DNA from: Aquibacillus koreensis
GTDB lineage: Bacteria > Bacillota > Bacilli > Bacillales > Amphibacillaceae
Reading direction: 5' to 3'
DNA: 64,000 nt
Assembly (NCBI RefSeq): GCF_025154055.1
Contig: NZ_JAOALK010000037.1
Coordinates: forward strand, 1-64,000
Under the pieces are notes generated by a model. That model saw only the letters and a list, made by a program, of their open reading frames with translations. It did no database searches and had not been told where the DNA came from. The translations under genes were made by a program, and so were the position numbers. Shown here in pieces: positions 9,201-17,890 of this stretch; the stretch's first letter is position 1; each line of letters starts with the position of its first letter.

Positions 9201-9767
9201 TTGGATGCAAAGGAAAAAAGAAACGAAAAGGTCCCAGATAAAGTATTCAAAATAGATGATAAAGAAGAAATACTACGTTGGCTAATGGATGAATATGGTC
9301 AAATGGTAGTTAGAATCGCGTTTACATATATGAAAGAGCAACAAGCGGCAGAAGACATAGCACAGGACGTCTTTATAAAATGTTTTCAAAAGATGGATAC
9401 GTTTCGTAACGAATCAAGTTATAAGACATGGATTTATAAGATAACGGTTAACAGATGTAAGGACATGTTAAGAAGCAAATCCGTTATTAATATATTTAAA
9501 GCTACAAAATTTATGGGATCAACAGAAAAGTATAGTCCTTCAAGTGAAATTGAAGTCGTTCTAAGAGAGAGGGAAAGATGGATTGCAGAAAGGATATTGG
9601 CATTGCCAATTAAATTAAGAGAATGCATTGTTTTATTTTACTATGAGGAATTGCGAATTGAAGAAATAGCTGAATTACTAAATATAAATCAAAATACGGT
9701 AAAATCAAGGCTATACCGTGCAAGACAGAAATTAAAAACACTGATAGGTGGTGAAGGTGATGAATGA
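9201..9767 (+). CDS. ECF sigma factor (SigM/SigV-like group)
   Basis: 188-residue ECF sigma factor from the TTG at 9201, which follows a GGGGGGG ribosome site; the longer frame from 9114 begins inside the glmS terminator. Region 2 (AEDIAQDVFIKCF, TWIYKITVNRCKDML) and region 4 (IAELLNINQNTVKSRLYRAR) are both intact. A short charged N-terminal extension precedes region 2. The next gene overlaps by 8 bp and encodes a membrane protein that is probably its regulator. The cognate stimulus is not visible; the promoter suggests the SigM/V/X type. It is not SigW, which is elsewhere in the window. Confidence 0.85.
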   Translation: MDAKEKRNEKVPDKVFKIDDKEEILRWLMDEYGQMVVRIAFTYMKEQQAAEDIAQDVFIKCFQKMDTFRNESSYKTWIYKITVNRCKDMLRSKSVINIFKATKFMGSTEKYSPSSEIEVVLRERERWIAERILALPIKLRECIVLFYYEELRIEEIAELLNINQNTVKSRLYRARQKLKTLIGGEGDE

Positions 9768-11313
9768 ACTTGATAACCTACGAGAAAAAATGAATCGAAC
9801 AGTGTTAAAAGATCTAAAGTTTGAAGAAAAACATAAACGAGCCGTATTAAAAAGCGTAAGCAGAGATGGGAGAAAAGGTATTCCATTAAGGATGGTAAAT
9901 ATGGCAGTAAGCATTGCACTTACGTTAGCTGTTATATCTGGGTTAGGCTATATCGTTGGTCAGAATGTAGGTGGAATGAATGAAAGTAAATTGAATAATG
10001 AAACGGTCGTAGGAAGTAATAAGGATCCAAATCAAATAAAAACCGATTTAACAGAACAGAATCCTGTATTAGCAAATCCAGAGCAACACGAAGAGTTTGA
10101 TGGAAACATGACAAAAGAAGAAGTGTTGCTAAGGCTTATAAATACAGTAGATCATTTCGATACTGCAACAGGCAAATTTGAATACAAACAAGAAAATAGT
10201 GAAGTCATGCAAGTAGAATATAAAGTTAGTTTAATGGAACCTGTTGGAGGCTATAGCTTAGATGATCATGGTACTACTTACTATAATGGGGAACGTATGT
10301 GGGAGCTAGATCAAACAAGAAATTACACAACCTTGCCTTATTCTCATAATAATGGTGCACCTCCTCTTACACTAGAAGAAGCTTTTACCAAAGATAATGA
10401 AGGCCATCATATGACGCTATATCGAGATCATCCTCCATTAGGTCTTGGAAGTAAGTCTCTTTTTCCATATGAAATAGCATCCAACTATACGAGGGATTTA
10501 GCGCAATGGGAAATAGAGAACCAAAATGAAGAATTACTTGGGCATAATGTCATTGTTTTAAAGGGAAATTTAAATACAGTTGGAGCAAAAAGCTTCAGGT
10601 TTTGGGTTGAAAAAGCAACAGGAATTCTTATGAAATATGAAACATATGACGAAACAGGAGAAGTTTTAGAATTTGTCCATCCAATTGAACTAAACATTAA
10701 TATCCCCATTGACTCGCAGGATTTTATACCAGACCTAGAAGGTTATCAGGAAAGAAGTAAGGCGATGGAGACGGAACAGGACCCCGGAGATAAGGAAATA
10801 ATAAATATTGCTGGTGCAAAAGGTTTCGATGAAGAAGGTTCAAAAAAGGTTCAACAGGTATTGGAGCAGATACAAGAAAATATCCCATATCTATATGAAA
10901 TAAAACATAAAGACTTTACATTAATATCGGCGAGCCTAGAACAGTATGAGAATTATAAACAAGGTGCTTTATACTATATGCACAATGATAATTTTAAAGA
11001 AGAAAGTACAGAGTCAAAAATGCTAAATATTAGATTCTATCATAAGGACTCTTATGTAAGAGAGAGCGGAACAGGATTTACCAAGCAAAAAGGGAAACCA
11101 GAAGCGATTTTTGAGATGAATGATATTTATTGGGAAGAATACACACTTCCTACTGGAAATACTCACTTTATTGGAGAGAAAGGTAACTATATTTACGAGG
11201 TAGTTAGTCAAGATTTAGCAGTATCTGCAACGAAAGAGTATTTAGAGTCATTTGTACCAACGAATGAAATAGAGACTGGCTTGTTATTTAATACTTTAGC
11301 TGTACCTTGCTAA
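9760..11313 (+). CDS. membrane-anchored sigma-factor regulator with RseB/LolA-like and DUF4367-like parts
   Basis: 517-residue protein with a cytoplasmic N-terminus of about 45 residues, one membrane segment (VSIALTLAVISGLGYIVG) and a large outside part. Residues of roughly 130-330 resemble the LolA/RseB fold that senses lipids or envelope products (EKATGILMKYETYDETGEV). The C-terminal 150 residues resemble DUF4367, common in proteins encoded beside ECF factors. The start ATG at 9760 overlaps the sigma gene stop, so the two are coupled. No zinc anti-sigma motif is present, unlike RsiW. Role as anti-sigma factor is inferred from position and topology. Confidence 0.65.
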   Translation: MNELDNLREKMNRTVLKDLKFEEKHKRAVLKSVSRDGRKGIPLRMVNMAVSIALTLAVISGLGYIVGQNVGGMNESKLNNETVVGSNKDPNQIKTDLTEQNPVLANPEQHEEFDGNMTKEEVLLRLINTVDHFDTATGKFEYKQENSEVMQVEYKVSLMEPVGGYSLDDHGTTYYNGERMWELDQTRNYTTLPYSHNNGAPPLTLEEAFTKDNEGHHMTLYRDHPPLGLGSKSLFPYEIASNYTRDLAQWEIENQNEELLGHNVIVLKGNLNTVGAKSFRFWVEKATGILMKYETYDETGEVLEFVHPIELNINIPIDSQDFIPDLEGYQERSKAMETEQDPGDKEIINIAGAKGFDEEGSKKVQQVLEQIQENIPYLYEIKHKDFTLISASLEQYENYKQGALYYMHNDNFKEESTESKMLNIRFYHKDSYVRESGTGFTKQKGKPEAIFEMNDIYWEEYTLPTGNTHFIGEKGNYIYEVVSQDLAVSATKEYLESFVPTNEIETGLLFNTLAVPC

Positions 11314-11515
11314 GAGTGCGTCAGACACGGGAAATATGTGAATGCAATGTAAGCGGCTGTGAGAGACCTTATTTATACAGTAATCACAGTGGCCAAGAAG
11401 AGAACAATCAGGAGTAATCAAGCATACCTGTTTTTGTTCCATCTACCGACTTCATTCGTTACAAGAATGATTCTGTTTTCTTTTCTCATACTAAGAAAGA
11501 AAGGAGGCGGGTAAA

Positions 11516-11647
11516 ATGGGAAAAGATAGACAAGAAAAAAAGCTTAGAAAATCAGGTAAAGTGGAGTCAGACCGTGATCAGAGCCTTAATTATGGTGGTG
11601 CAACAAGAATAGAAGAAAAGGAACAAGCTAATAAACGAAGACTATAA
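11516..11647 (+). CDS. small hydrophilic protein, YpzI-like
   Basis: A 43-residue, highly charged frame (MGKDRQEKKLRKSG...EEKEQANKRRL) with an excellent ribosome site AAGGAGGCGG eight bases before the ATG and a terminator right behind it. The opening resembles the small YpzI family of Bacillus, of unknown function, as I recall it; this match is from memory. No membrane segment and no cysteine. Standing alone between the sigma-regulator gene and a decayed transporter. Confidence 0.6.
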   Translation: MGKDRQEKKLRKSGKVESDRDQSLNYGGATRIEEKEQANKRRL

Positions 11648-11676
11648 TTCCATTGTTTTTTGTAGCTTAAAAAAGG

Positions 11677-11710
11677 CGCAACTTATATTACATAAGTTGC
11701 GTCTTATTTA
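11677..11710 (+). terminator. terminator after the small gene
   Basis: CGCAACTTAT/ATAAGTTGCG with a five-base loop and a T-rich tail. Confidence 0.75.
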
Positions 11711-11727
11711 AATTTTCAACGATTCTA

Positions 11728-12053
11728 TTTGCAACAATAATCGACGCAAAAGAATTAGGTGATGATGTTGCAACTGCGCTAGGTGTAAAAGTACAATTAT
11801 ACCGTGCAGTAGCTTTTGCGGGAGGAATAGGGTTTGTAGGTCTTATTGCACCACATATTGCAAGGATGATGGTTAGTCGTTCTTTTGCGGGTTTAGTGCC
11901 CATATCTGCTTTACTAGTGGTATCATTGTAGTGTTGGCTGCCTTAGTTGCAAGGACAGCTTTCCTACCCCTAGATATTCCTGCTGGTGTATTTACTTCAG
12001 GGATTTGCGCGCCATTTTTCATTTATTTATTGTATCGAAATAGAAATATGTAA
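11728..12053 (+). pseudogene. decayed FecCD-type siderophore ABC permease (C-terminal remnant)
   Basis: Translation gives pieces of the end of an iron-siderophore permease: ELGDDVATALG, then GGIGFVGLIAPHIARMM, then LAALVARTAFLPLDIPAG and PFFIYLLYRNRN. The N-terminal two thirds are absent, about 20 residues are missing before GGIGFVG, and a frameshift near 11905 separates ISALLV from SGIIVVLAAL. No start codon or ribosome site remains. The intact FhuF-like gene that follows was probably the last gene of a siderophore uptake operon whose transporter has been lost. Confidence 0.85.
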
Positions 12054-12091
12054 GGCTACTAAAACTTAGTTTCACATTTGAGGTGTAAATC

Positions 12092-12856
12092 ATGTCTAAT
12101 CTTTTATCAAAAAGTGAAAAACAATATGTAATTGATCACTTTCGTATTCTTGATCAACCATTAAATGATGAGCTATTTTCGTTAGAACAATTGCTTGATG
12201 AGGAGTTCGTGAAGCTATTTATAGAGGATATAAAAGTTCAGTTAAAGACACCATATGCATTTGTTGCGGCATCCCAACTAATGAAACGAATCGGTTATTT
12301 ATTTACCGTTCCTGGATTTTATTCTATGACTGTATATAACAAAGCGTTGAATCTTCAATTAACTAATTGTGAATTAGTTAATTACTATAGTGAGCAGGGA
12401 GTATGGTTACCGCATTTGCGCTTAAAGGACTTCTCGATCTCAACCCCTGAAAATGGGGAAAGATATGAATGGAGAGAAAGTGTTGTAGAGGGAATAGGAA
12501 AAGATATCGCACGTATTATTACTACGGTTTCAACTGTCTCCTCAGTGCCTAAACCGATACTGTGGGAGAATGTGGCAGTTTACATGTACTGGCTTTATGA
12601 GCAAAGAATGGGAGAAGAAAGGGAAGACCTCCCGCATCGGGACAGTGACTTTTGCTACCTAGTGCAGCAGGCCTCACCGCAATTATTTAACGAAAAAAGA
12701 AACCCGTTCAAACAATTTTACAAGCCAAAGAAACAAGTGGATGAAACGAGATTACGTCGAACGTGTTGTTTTTATTATGCACAAAACCAAGATGGTACAT
12801 GTTGTTCCACATGTCCGAAGAGTGAACAGGAATTGAAGAAGTTACCTTTAAAATGA
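12092..12856 (+). CDS. FhuF-like siderophore-iron reductase
   Basis: 254-residue protein of the FhuF/IucA-IucC C-terminal family. The C-terminal cluster motif has Cys225-Cys226 and Cys238-x2-Cys241, which in FhuF bind a 2Fe-2S centre used to reduce ferric siderophores and release iron in the cytoplasm. The N-terminal part is the usual helical FhuF fold. ATG follows GAGGTG. It sits directly behind the remains of a siderophore permease, which supports the assignment; whether it still has a substrate in this strain is unclear. Confidence 0.8.
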   Translation: MSNLLSKSEKQYVIDHFRILDQPLNDELFSLEQLLDEEFVKLFIEDIKVQLKTPYAFVAASQLMKRIGYLFTVPGFYSMTVYNKALNLQLTNCELVNYYSEQGVWLPHLRLKDFSISTPENGERYEWRESVVEGIGKDIARIITTVSTVSSVPKPILWENVAVYMYWLYEQRMGEEREDLPHRDSDFCYLVQQASPQLFNEKRNPFKQFYKPKKQVDETRLRRTCCFYYAQNQDGTCCSTCPKSEQELKKLPLK

Positions 12857-13005
12857 TGTGATCATTATCTTTTATAAGTATCAGAAGGCCAACGTACGAT
12901 AGGGTCTTTTTTTACGGAAATTTTTAATGAAAAGTCATGCTATAAATCAGGATTATTTTTACAGTAATCAAAAAATAGAGTAGGATAACCTAACCATATA
13001 AATAG

Positions 13006-13035
13006 TGTACATTATTTAATTAATTATGCTATACT
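13006..13035 (+). promoter_or_regulatory. ccpN promoter with CcpN-box-like -10
   Basis: Extended -10 TGcTATACT (TATACT 13030-13035) with -35-like TGTACA at 13006-13011 (18 bp spacer). The 11-mer TATGCTATACT at 13025-13035 also fits the published CcpN site TRTGHYATAYW as I remember it, which would put a CcpN operator on the -10 of its own gene. An extended -10 alone resembles this motif, so confidence is limited. Confidence 0.45.
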
Positions 13036-13157
13036 AATCAATATTGAAACAGACCGATTTTCCACTTAATGCGAAAATAAAGCTAATAGTACATCATAAT
13101 GAAAATAAATACCTATGGGCCTGTTCAAGTATTCATGGGATAGACAGGAGGTTGGGT

Positions 13158-13793
13158 ATGTTTGACTTCACCAATCGACAGATGAAAATTGTAGAAATAA
13201 TAAAAACGCATGAGCCGGTCACTGGGGATCAAATTGCTGATATGCTAGGTGTTAGCAAGGCTACGATTCGCTCTGATTTAGCAGTATTAGTTATGACAGG
13301 ATACCTTGATGCGAAGCCAAAGGTTGGTTATTTTCTAGGTAAAAGCTTAACGGATCAGGATAATGCTATGGATCGCTTAAATGATATTAAAGTGAAAGAC
13401 GTACAAGGGTTACCTGTTGTGGTGCAGGGGACAACAACGGTCAATGATGCTGTGGTAACGATGTTTTTAGAAGATGTTGGTACTTTAGCTGTAGTCGATG
13501 AAAGTGGCTATTTAGAGGGGATTGTATCTAGAAAAGATCTACTAAAAGTAACCTTAGGTAATGCCTCAGCTTCCTCTATGCTAATTAGTTTGGTCATGAC
13601 AAGACAACCTAACATTATCACGATTCTTGAAGAAGAGACTGTTGTGGAAGCGGCGCGAAAAATGGTCCACTATCAATTTGATAGTTTACCTGTTGTTCAA
13701 GCAACCGATGATCCTAATAAAAAACAAGTAATGGGTCGTATTACAAAAACAACGATGACAAAACTCTTGTTAGAGGCAGCGACAAAGTCTTAA
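13158..13793 (+). CDS. ccpN: transcriptional repressor CcpN
   Basis: 211-residue regulator with an N-terminal HTH (ITxx-like region TGDQIADMLGVSKATIRSDLAVL, about residues 18-50) and two CBS domains (about 80-130 and 145-205) that sense ATP/ADP. In Bacillus CcpN represses the gluconeogenic genes gapB and pckA in the presence of glucose. The ATG at 13158 follows AGGAGG; a longer frame to 13044 lacks a ribosome site. ppsR starts 18 bp after the stop, the same pairing as in Bacillus. Confidence 0.9.
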   Translation: MFDFTNRQMKIVEIIKTHEPVTGDQIADMLGVSKATIRSDLAVLVMTGYLDAKPKVGYFLGKSLTDQDNAMDRLNDIKVKDVQGLPVVVQGTTTVNDAVVTMFLEDVGTLAVVDESGYLEGIVSRKDLLKVTLGNASASSMLISLVMTRQPNIITILEEETVVEAARKMVHYQFDSLPVVQATDDPNKKQVMGRITKTTMTKLLLEAATKS

Positions 13794-13811
13794 TGAAGAA
13801 GGGAGTCCATT

Positions 13812-14612
13812 ATGTCTATTATCTATGTTTGTTCTGATGCGGTGGGGGAAACGGCAGAAGCTGTCGCACACGCCACATTAAGACAGTTTACCAATCAAAA
13901 TGTTCAATTGAAGCGATATGGACATATCCAAACAGAAGAAGAAATACAAGATATATTAAATCAAGCTGCAGAAACAGGTGGCTTTATTGCCTATACATTA
14001 GTCCAACCAGAGCTAAGAGAAAAGATGAAACAAGAAGCGATTTTGAGAGAAATAAGAGCGGTCGATGTCATGGGACCGATGATGCAAGCATTTATTGATA
14101 CATTCAATGATTCTCCAAAACCGGAACCTGGACAACGGCAGGTACTTGATGAAGCATACTTTAAAAGGATTGAAGCGATTGAATTTGCTGTAAAATACGA
14201 TGATGGAAAAGATGTCAGAGGATTGCTAAAAGCGGATGTCGTTTTAATCGGGGTATCAAGAACATCGAAAACACCCCTAAGTATCTTTTTAGCGCATAAA
14301 GGGATCAAAGCAGCAAACTTACCAATTCTGCCAGACACCACTCCACCAATGGAGTTATTCCAAACGAAGTCCAAAAATCAATTAGTTATAGGCTTAACTA
14401 TTGAACCTGAACATCTTTTAAAAGTTAGGACAGAACGGTTAAAGGCATTGGGACTACCAAATCAAGCGAAATATGCATCTATGGAACAAATTAAGAAAGA
14501 ATTGGATCAAGCGGATTCAATTATGAAGCGGCTTAACTGCCCGGTGTTAAATGTGTCCGATAAGTCTATTGAAGAGACAGCTGGAATCATCATGAGTCAT
14601 TTTTCTAAATAA
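13812..14612 (+). CDS. ppsR: pyruvate, phosphate dikinase regulatory protein PpsR
   Basis: 266-residue DUF299 enzyme (YqfL in Bacillus), a bifunctional ADP-dependent kinase and Pi-dependent pyrophosphorylase that switches PPDK or PEP synthase off and on. The P-loop-like motif GVSRTSKTPLS lies near residue 155. AAGAAGGGAG precedes the ATG. It shares a transcript with ccpN. No PPDK gene is seen in the window, so its target must lie elsewhere. Confidence 0.93.
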   Translation: MSIIYVCSDAVGETAEAVAHATLRQFTNQNVQLKRYGHIQTEEEIQDILNQAAETGGFIAYTLVQPELREKMKQEAILREIRAVDVMGPMMQAFIDTFNDSPKPEPGQRQVLDEAYFKRIEAIEFAVKYDDGKDVRGLLKADVVLIGVSRTSKTPLSIFLAHKGIKAANLPILPDTTPPMELFQTKSKNQLVIGLTIEPEHLLKVRTERLKALGLPNQAKYASMEQIKKELDQADSIMKRLNCPVLNVSDKSIEETAGIIMSHFSK

Positions 14613-14614
14613 CC

Positions 14615-14640
14615 AAACCTCTTACGAAGAGGTTTCTCAT
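14615..14640 (+). terminator. weak terminator after ppsR
   Basis: AAACCTCTT/AAGAGGTTT hairpin with a three-base loop and short pyrimidine tail; readthrough to glpX is possible. Confidence 0.55.
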
Positions 14641-14700
14641 AAATAAAAATAACAGAATATTGGAATAATTTTCTGAAAAAACACAAGGGGGAAATGAATA

Positions 14701-15669
14701 ATGGAGAGAAGTTTATCAATGGAAGTTGTACGTGTAACGGAGGCAGCTGCATTAGCATCGGCTAGATGGATGGGAAGAGGGAAAAAGGACGAGGCGGATG
14801 AGGCTGCAACTTCTGCGATGCGCGATGTATTTGATACAGTACCAATGAAAGGAACGGTTGTCATCGGTGAAGGAGAAATGGATGAAGCGCCAATGTTATA
14901 CATTGGGGAAAAGCTAGGAACGGGCTACGGCCAAAGGGTAGACGTAGCGGTGGATCCTTTAGAAGGAACGGCGATTGTTGCATCTGGTGGTTGGAACGCT
15001 CTAGCTGTTATCGCGATTGCAGATAAAGGAAACTTATTACATGCACCTGATATGTATATGAACAAAATTGCGGTTGGGCCGGAAGCAGTAGGTTGCATTG
15101 ATATAGATGCGCCGTTAATTGATAATTTAAACGCAGTTGCAAAAGCAAAAAATAAGGACATTGAAGACCTTGTAGTAACGATATTAAAAAGAGAAAAGCA
15201 CACGCCAATTATTGAGGAATTGAGAGATGCTGGTGTACGCATTAAATTAATGGATAACGGTGATGTTGCTGGTGCGATTAACACGGCATTTTCTCATACA
15301 GGTGTAGACATGTTAATTGGTGAAGGTGGAGCTCCTGAGGGTGTGCTTGCTGCCGTTGCATTGAAATGTCTAGGTGGGGAAATACAAGGTAAATTAGTAC
15401 CAAAAAATGAAGAAGAACTGAAACGTTGTATTGAAATGGGATTAGATGTAAACAAAGTATTGTACATGGATGACTTAGTATCAGGTGATGATGCCATTTT
15501 CGCAGCTACAGGCGTTACAGATGGAGAGTTATTAAAAGGTGTTCAATTCAAATCAGACACGGGTACAACACATTCCATTGTTATGCGTGCGAAATCTGGA
15601 ACAGTTCGTTTTATTGATGGAAAGCATAGCTTGAAGAAGAAGCCGAATTTAGTAATCTCATCATTCTAA
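14701..15669 (+). CDS. glpX: fructose-1,6-bisphosphatase class II (GlpX)
   Basis: 322 residues, the usual GlpX length. Hydrolyses fructose-1,6-bisphosphate in gluconeogenesis. The metal and substrate motifs [15 protein letters not shown] (near residue 58) and DPLEGT (near 85) and the later [10 protein letters not shown] are all present. Ribosome site AAGGGGGAA. Its position directly after ccpN-ppsR groups three proteins that set flux between glycolysis and gluconeogenesis. Confidence 0.96.
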   Translation: MERSLSMEVVRVTEAAALASARWMGRGKKDEADEAATSAMRDVFDTVPMKGTVVIGEGEMDEAPMLYIGEKLGTGYGQRVDVAVDPLEGTAIVASGGWNALAVIAIADKGNLLHAPDMYMNKIAVGPEAVGCIDIDAPLIDNLNAVAKAKNKDIEDLVVTILKREKHTPIIEELRDAGVRIKLMDNGDVAGAINTAFSHTGVDMLIGEGGAPEGVLAAVALKCLGGEIQGKLVPKNEEELKRCIEMGLDVNKVLYMDDLVSGDDAIFAATGVTDGELLKGVQFKSDTGTTHSIVMRAKSGTVRFIDGKHSLKKKPNLVISSF

Positions 15670-15673
15670 AATA

Positions 15674-15714
15674 GAAAAAGTACCTACCAAAGCAAAGGTA
15701 GGTGCTTTTTCTAT
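15674..15714 (+). terminator. terminator after glpX
   Basis: Long imperfect hairpin AAAAAGTACCTACC...GGTAGGTGCTTTTT with a T-rich 3' arm. Confidence 0.85.
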
Positions 15715-15735
15715 TCACAGTGTGTGAACATGGGT

Positions 15736-15941
15736 GTGAACATGGGGACGGTTCTCTTGTACACGATTAAGGATAAACTGAACAGATTTAACTGCAGCGA
15801 CTCCCACTCGAGGTCACAGTCAAAAAATAAAGTGCAACATATCGATGCTTTGCTAAAGGTGATGAAAAAGGCGCTTGCGTTTTTTTGAAACAAATGGAAA
15901 AATGAGTTAAGCGTGAACGGAAGAACCGTCCCCATGTTCAC
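15736..15941. mobile_element. MITE-like element with 20-bp perfect terminal inverted repeats
   Basis: GTGAACATGGGGACGGTTCT at 15736-15755 and its exact reverse complement at 15922-15941 enclose about 166 bp with no credible gene. The left end is partly repeated just outside (GTGTGAACATGGG at 15722). Ends of the form GGGGACGGTTCT are, as I recall, found at transposon and REP-like elements of Bacilli. It sits in the glpX/15968 intergenic space, clear of both genes. Confidence 0.75.
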
Positions 15942-15967
15942 TGACTAGTAGTGTAGGAGGAGCAAGT

Positions 15968-16387
15968 ATGAATTTAGAAGAAGTATTAACGGTACATGTT
16001 CGGTTAAATAAAACAATGGAATTGGATAATAAGATTGGTGATTCGGTAGTTATGATCACATTTAGTGGAAATGTAACGGGAGAATATTTTGAAGGTGAAG
16101 TGCTTGATGGTGGAGTAGATACACAAGTTATAAGTAAGTCTGGTAATGTTCATACCTTGTCGGCTAGATATATGATTGAGGGGACGGACTTCACTGGATC
16201 ACCGTGCAAAATGTTCATCGAGAATAATGGTACTGCAACAAGTAATAAAGAAGGTATTTTGTTTCGTACATATCCGAAGATTATTACAAATAGTGAGGCA
16301 TTGGCTTTTTTACATGATGATATTCTGGTTGCGGAGGCTATACATAGGGAAACTACAATTGATATTAAGATATTTAGATGGGTTTGA
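15968..16387 (+). CDS. DUF3237 family protein
   Basis: 139-residue protein of the DUF3237 beta-barrel type: N-terminal MNLEEVLTVHVRL, middle GEYFEGEVLDGGVDTQ and ARYMIEGTDFTGSPCKMFIEN, C-terminal strand IDIKIFRWV. Function is unknown in the family. No signal peptide or membrane segment. Ribosome site TAGGAGGAG is strong. It stands alone between the MITE-like element and a convergent small gene, and 220 bp without any recognisable feature follow except a hairpin near 16560. Confidence 0.7.
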   Translation: MNLEEVLTVHVRLNKTMELDNKIGDSVVMITFSGNVTGEYFEGEVLDGGVDTQVISKSGNVHTLSARYMIEGTDFTGSPCKMFIENNGTATSNKEGILFRTYPKIITNSEALAFLHDDILVAEAIHRETTIDIKIFRWV

Positions 16388-16609
16388 ACTTCTCAAGATC
16401 AATCCTAGACCGAACTACCTGAAATTTTATGATTATGGAGGAAGAAGTATTGTAGCTACATTGAAGATATGGAATTCATAGTAGATGATTTCCAAAATGA
16501 ATTAAATTATGTAGCTACAGTATCATAATCATATGAGACTACTACGAAAAAAGCATAAATAAAAGAAGCACCTACTTCCATTGAGAGTTAGGTACTTTGC
16601 TTTTACTAC

Positions 16610-16819
16610 TTAGCGTGCTACCTTTGGTGGTTGGCACACGTCACATTTACGTTGGTTATTATCTTTGAACTTCTTAAATGTTTTTTCAAAGTTATTACCA
16701 CATGCACATTTGAATAGTAACCTTTGAGAAAAACCGTGATATTCCGTTGTGAGCAATTTGCTATCTGAGTTTTTCTCGACAAATTCTTTAATCTTATCGA
16801 TCGTCCATCGTTTGTTCAT
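16610..16819 (-). CDS. small zinc-ribbon protein of unknown function
   Basis: 69 residues with the pattern FKCACGNNFEKTF followed by CDVCQPPK, four cysteines that could bind zinc. Similar CxCG-F...CxxC modules occur as N-terminal parts of phage proteins and homing endonucleases; here nothing is fused to it, so it may be a remnant of a larger mobile gene. The start has GGAGCTG at suitable distance. Unrecognised otherwise. Confidence 0.5.
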   Translation of the reverse strand: MNKRWTIDKIKEFVEKNSDSKLLTTEYHGFSQRLLFKCACGNNFEKTFKKFKDNNQRKCDVCQPPKVAR

Positions 16820-17013
16820 TTTTCACAGCTCCATGTTCTTTATTTTGCATATATCTAGGCATCCATTTTATAGGAATGGGTTTTCCCCCACCACCTTAGC
16901 TTTCCAAGTATAGCACGAGCTCAAAAACAATTAAATGTGTACCTTTTCAAGAAGAATATAGAATAACGTCTTCATAAGTAAAGTGTGGTGCTAAAGCGGT
17001 TTTTATACCGCCG

Positions 17014-17053
17014 CGAAAAAATAGACCAAATCAGAATATAATTTGGTCTATTT
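17014..17053 (-). terminator. terminator of azoR
   Basis: AAATAGACCAAAT/ATTTGGTCTATTT, with a run of six A on the plus strand that becomes the U tract for minus-strand transcripts. Confidence 0.8.
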
Positions 17054-17088
17054 ATATTTCAACTATGACTCTCTATCATGACTTTTTA

Positions 17089-17724
17089 TTAAAATACTTT
17101 TGCAAGTTCTTCTGCACGTTTCATTGCTGCCGCTTTTATTTCTTCCTTTTGATCAGGCATTTGATCATGACCCTCTACAAATAACCCTTCAAATTCTTCC
17201 ACTCCGAAGAAACGCATTAATACTTTCAAGTAGCGGTGCGCCATTTCCTTTTCTGCAGCTGGTCCATGGGAGTAAATGCCTCCACTTGCCTGGATGTGTA
17301 AAGCCTTTTTACCTGTCAATAAGCCAACTGGTCCTTGCTCTGTGTGCTTAAAAGTTTTCCCTACTACTGCGACAGAATCAAGGTAAGTTTTCATAATTGG
17401 TGGGAATAACAAATTCCACAAAGGTGTAACAAAAATATATTTATCAGCATCTACAAATTGATCACTTAATTCGGATAGACGACTTACTTTTGCTTTTTCT
17501 TCATTTGATAATTCTTCAAAGCCTTGTCCAGATTGTAATTTACCCCAACCTTGGAAAACATCTGCATCAATGTGAGGGATGTGCTCTTTGTATAAATCGA
17601 TATGGATTACTTCATCTGTAGGATTACTTGCTTTATAGGTATCGATAAACGATTTACCAACAGCCATACCATAAGATCTAGTTTCATCAAAAGGGTTTGC
17701 AGTGATATATAATACTTTTGCCAT
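17089..17724 (-). CDS. azoR: FMN-dependent NADH-azoreductase
   Basis: 211-residue flavodoxin-fold quinone/azo reductase. N-terminal nucleotide loop [21 protein letters not shown]-contacting [17 protein letters not shown] (about residues 99-115) and [10 protein letters not shown] (about 147). These enzymes reduce quinones, azo and nitro compounds with NADH and help against thiol or quinone stress. Single gene with its own terminator; a possible A/T-rich promoter lies beyond 17750. Confidence 0.92.
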   Translation of the reverse strand: MAKVLYITANPFDETRSYGMAVGKSFIDTYKASNPTDEVIHIDLYKEHIPHIDADVFQGWGKLQSGQGFEELSNEEKAKVSRLSELSDQFVDADKYIFVTPLWNLLFPPIMKTYLDSVAVVGKTFKHTEQGPVGLLTGKKALHIQASGGIYSHGPAAEKEMAHRYLKVLMRFFGVEEFEGLFVEGHDQMPDQKEEIKAAAMKRAEELAKVF

Positions 17725-17858
17725 TTCTCATCATCCTTTATAGGAAATTGTTTGTTTTTTCGATATACCTAAATTATAAACGCATTTGATAGTTAGTGAA
17801 TGTGAATAATATCACAAATTTGTGAAACTTTTTAATATCTTTAGTGTACAAAATAACG

Positions 17859-17890
17859 AAAAAAGACAGTCAATATGACTGCCTTTTTTT
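17859..17890 (-). terminator. terminator of the NDH-2-like gene
   Basis: AAAAAAG-CAGTCA/TGACTG-CTTTTTT palindrome, flanked by A and T runs; it overlaps the last two bases of the stop codon of the minus-strand gene. Confidence 0.75.

Noticed and set aside
15711-15941. Minus-strand frame across the MITE-like element
   Set aside because: It spans both inverted ends and has no ribosome site or recognisable transposase motif.
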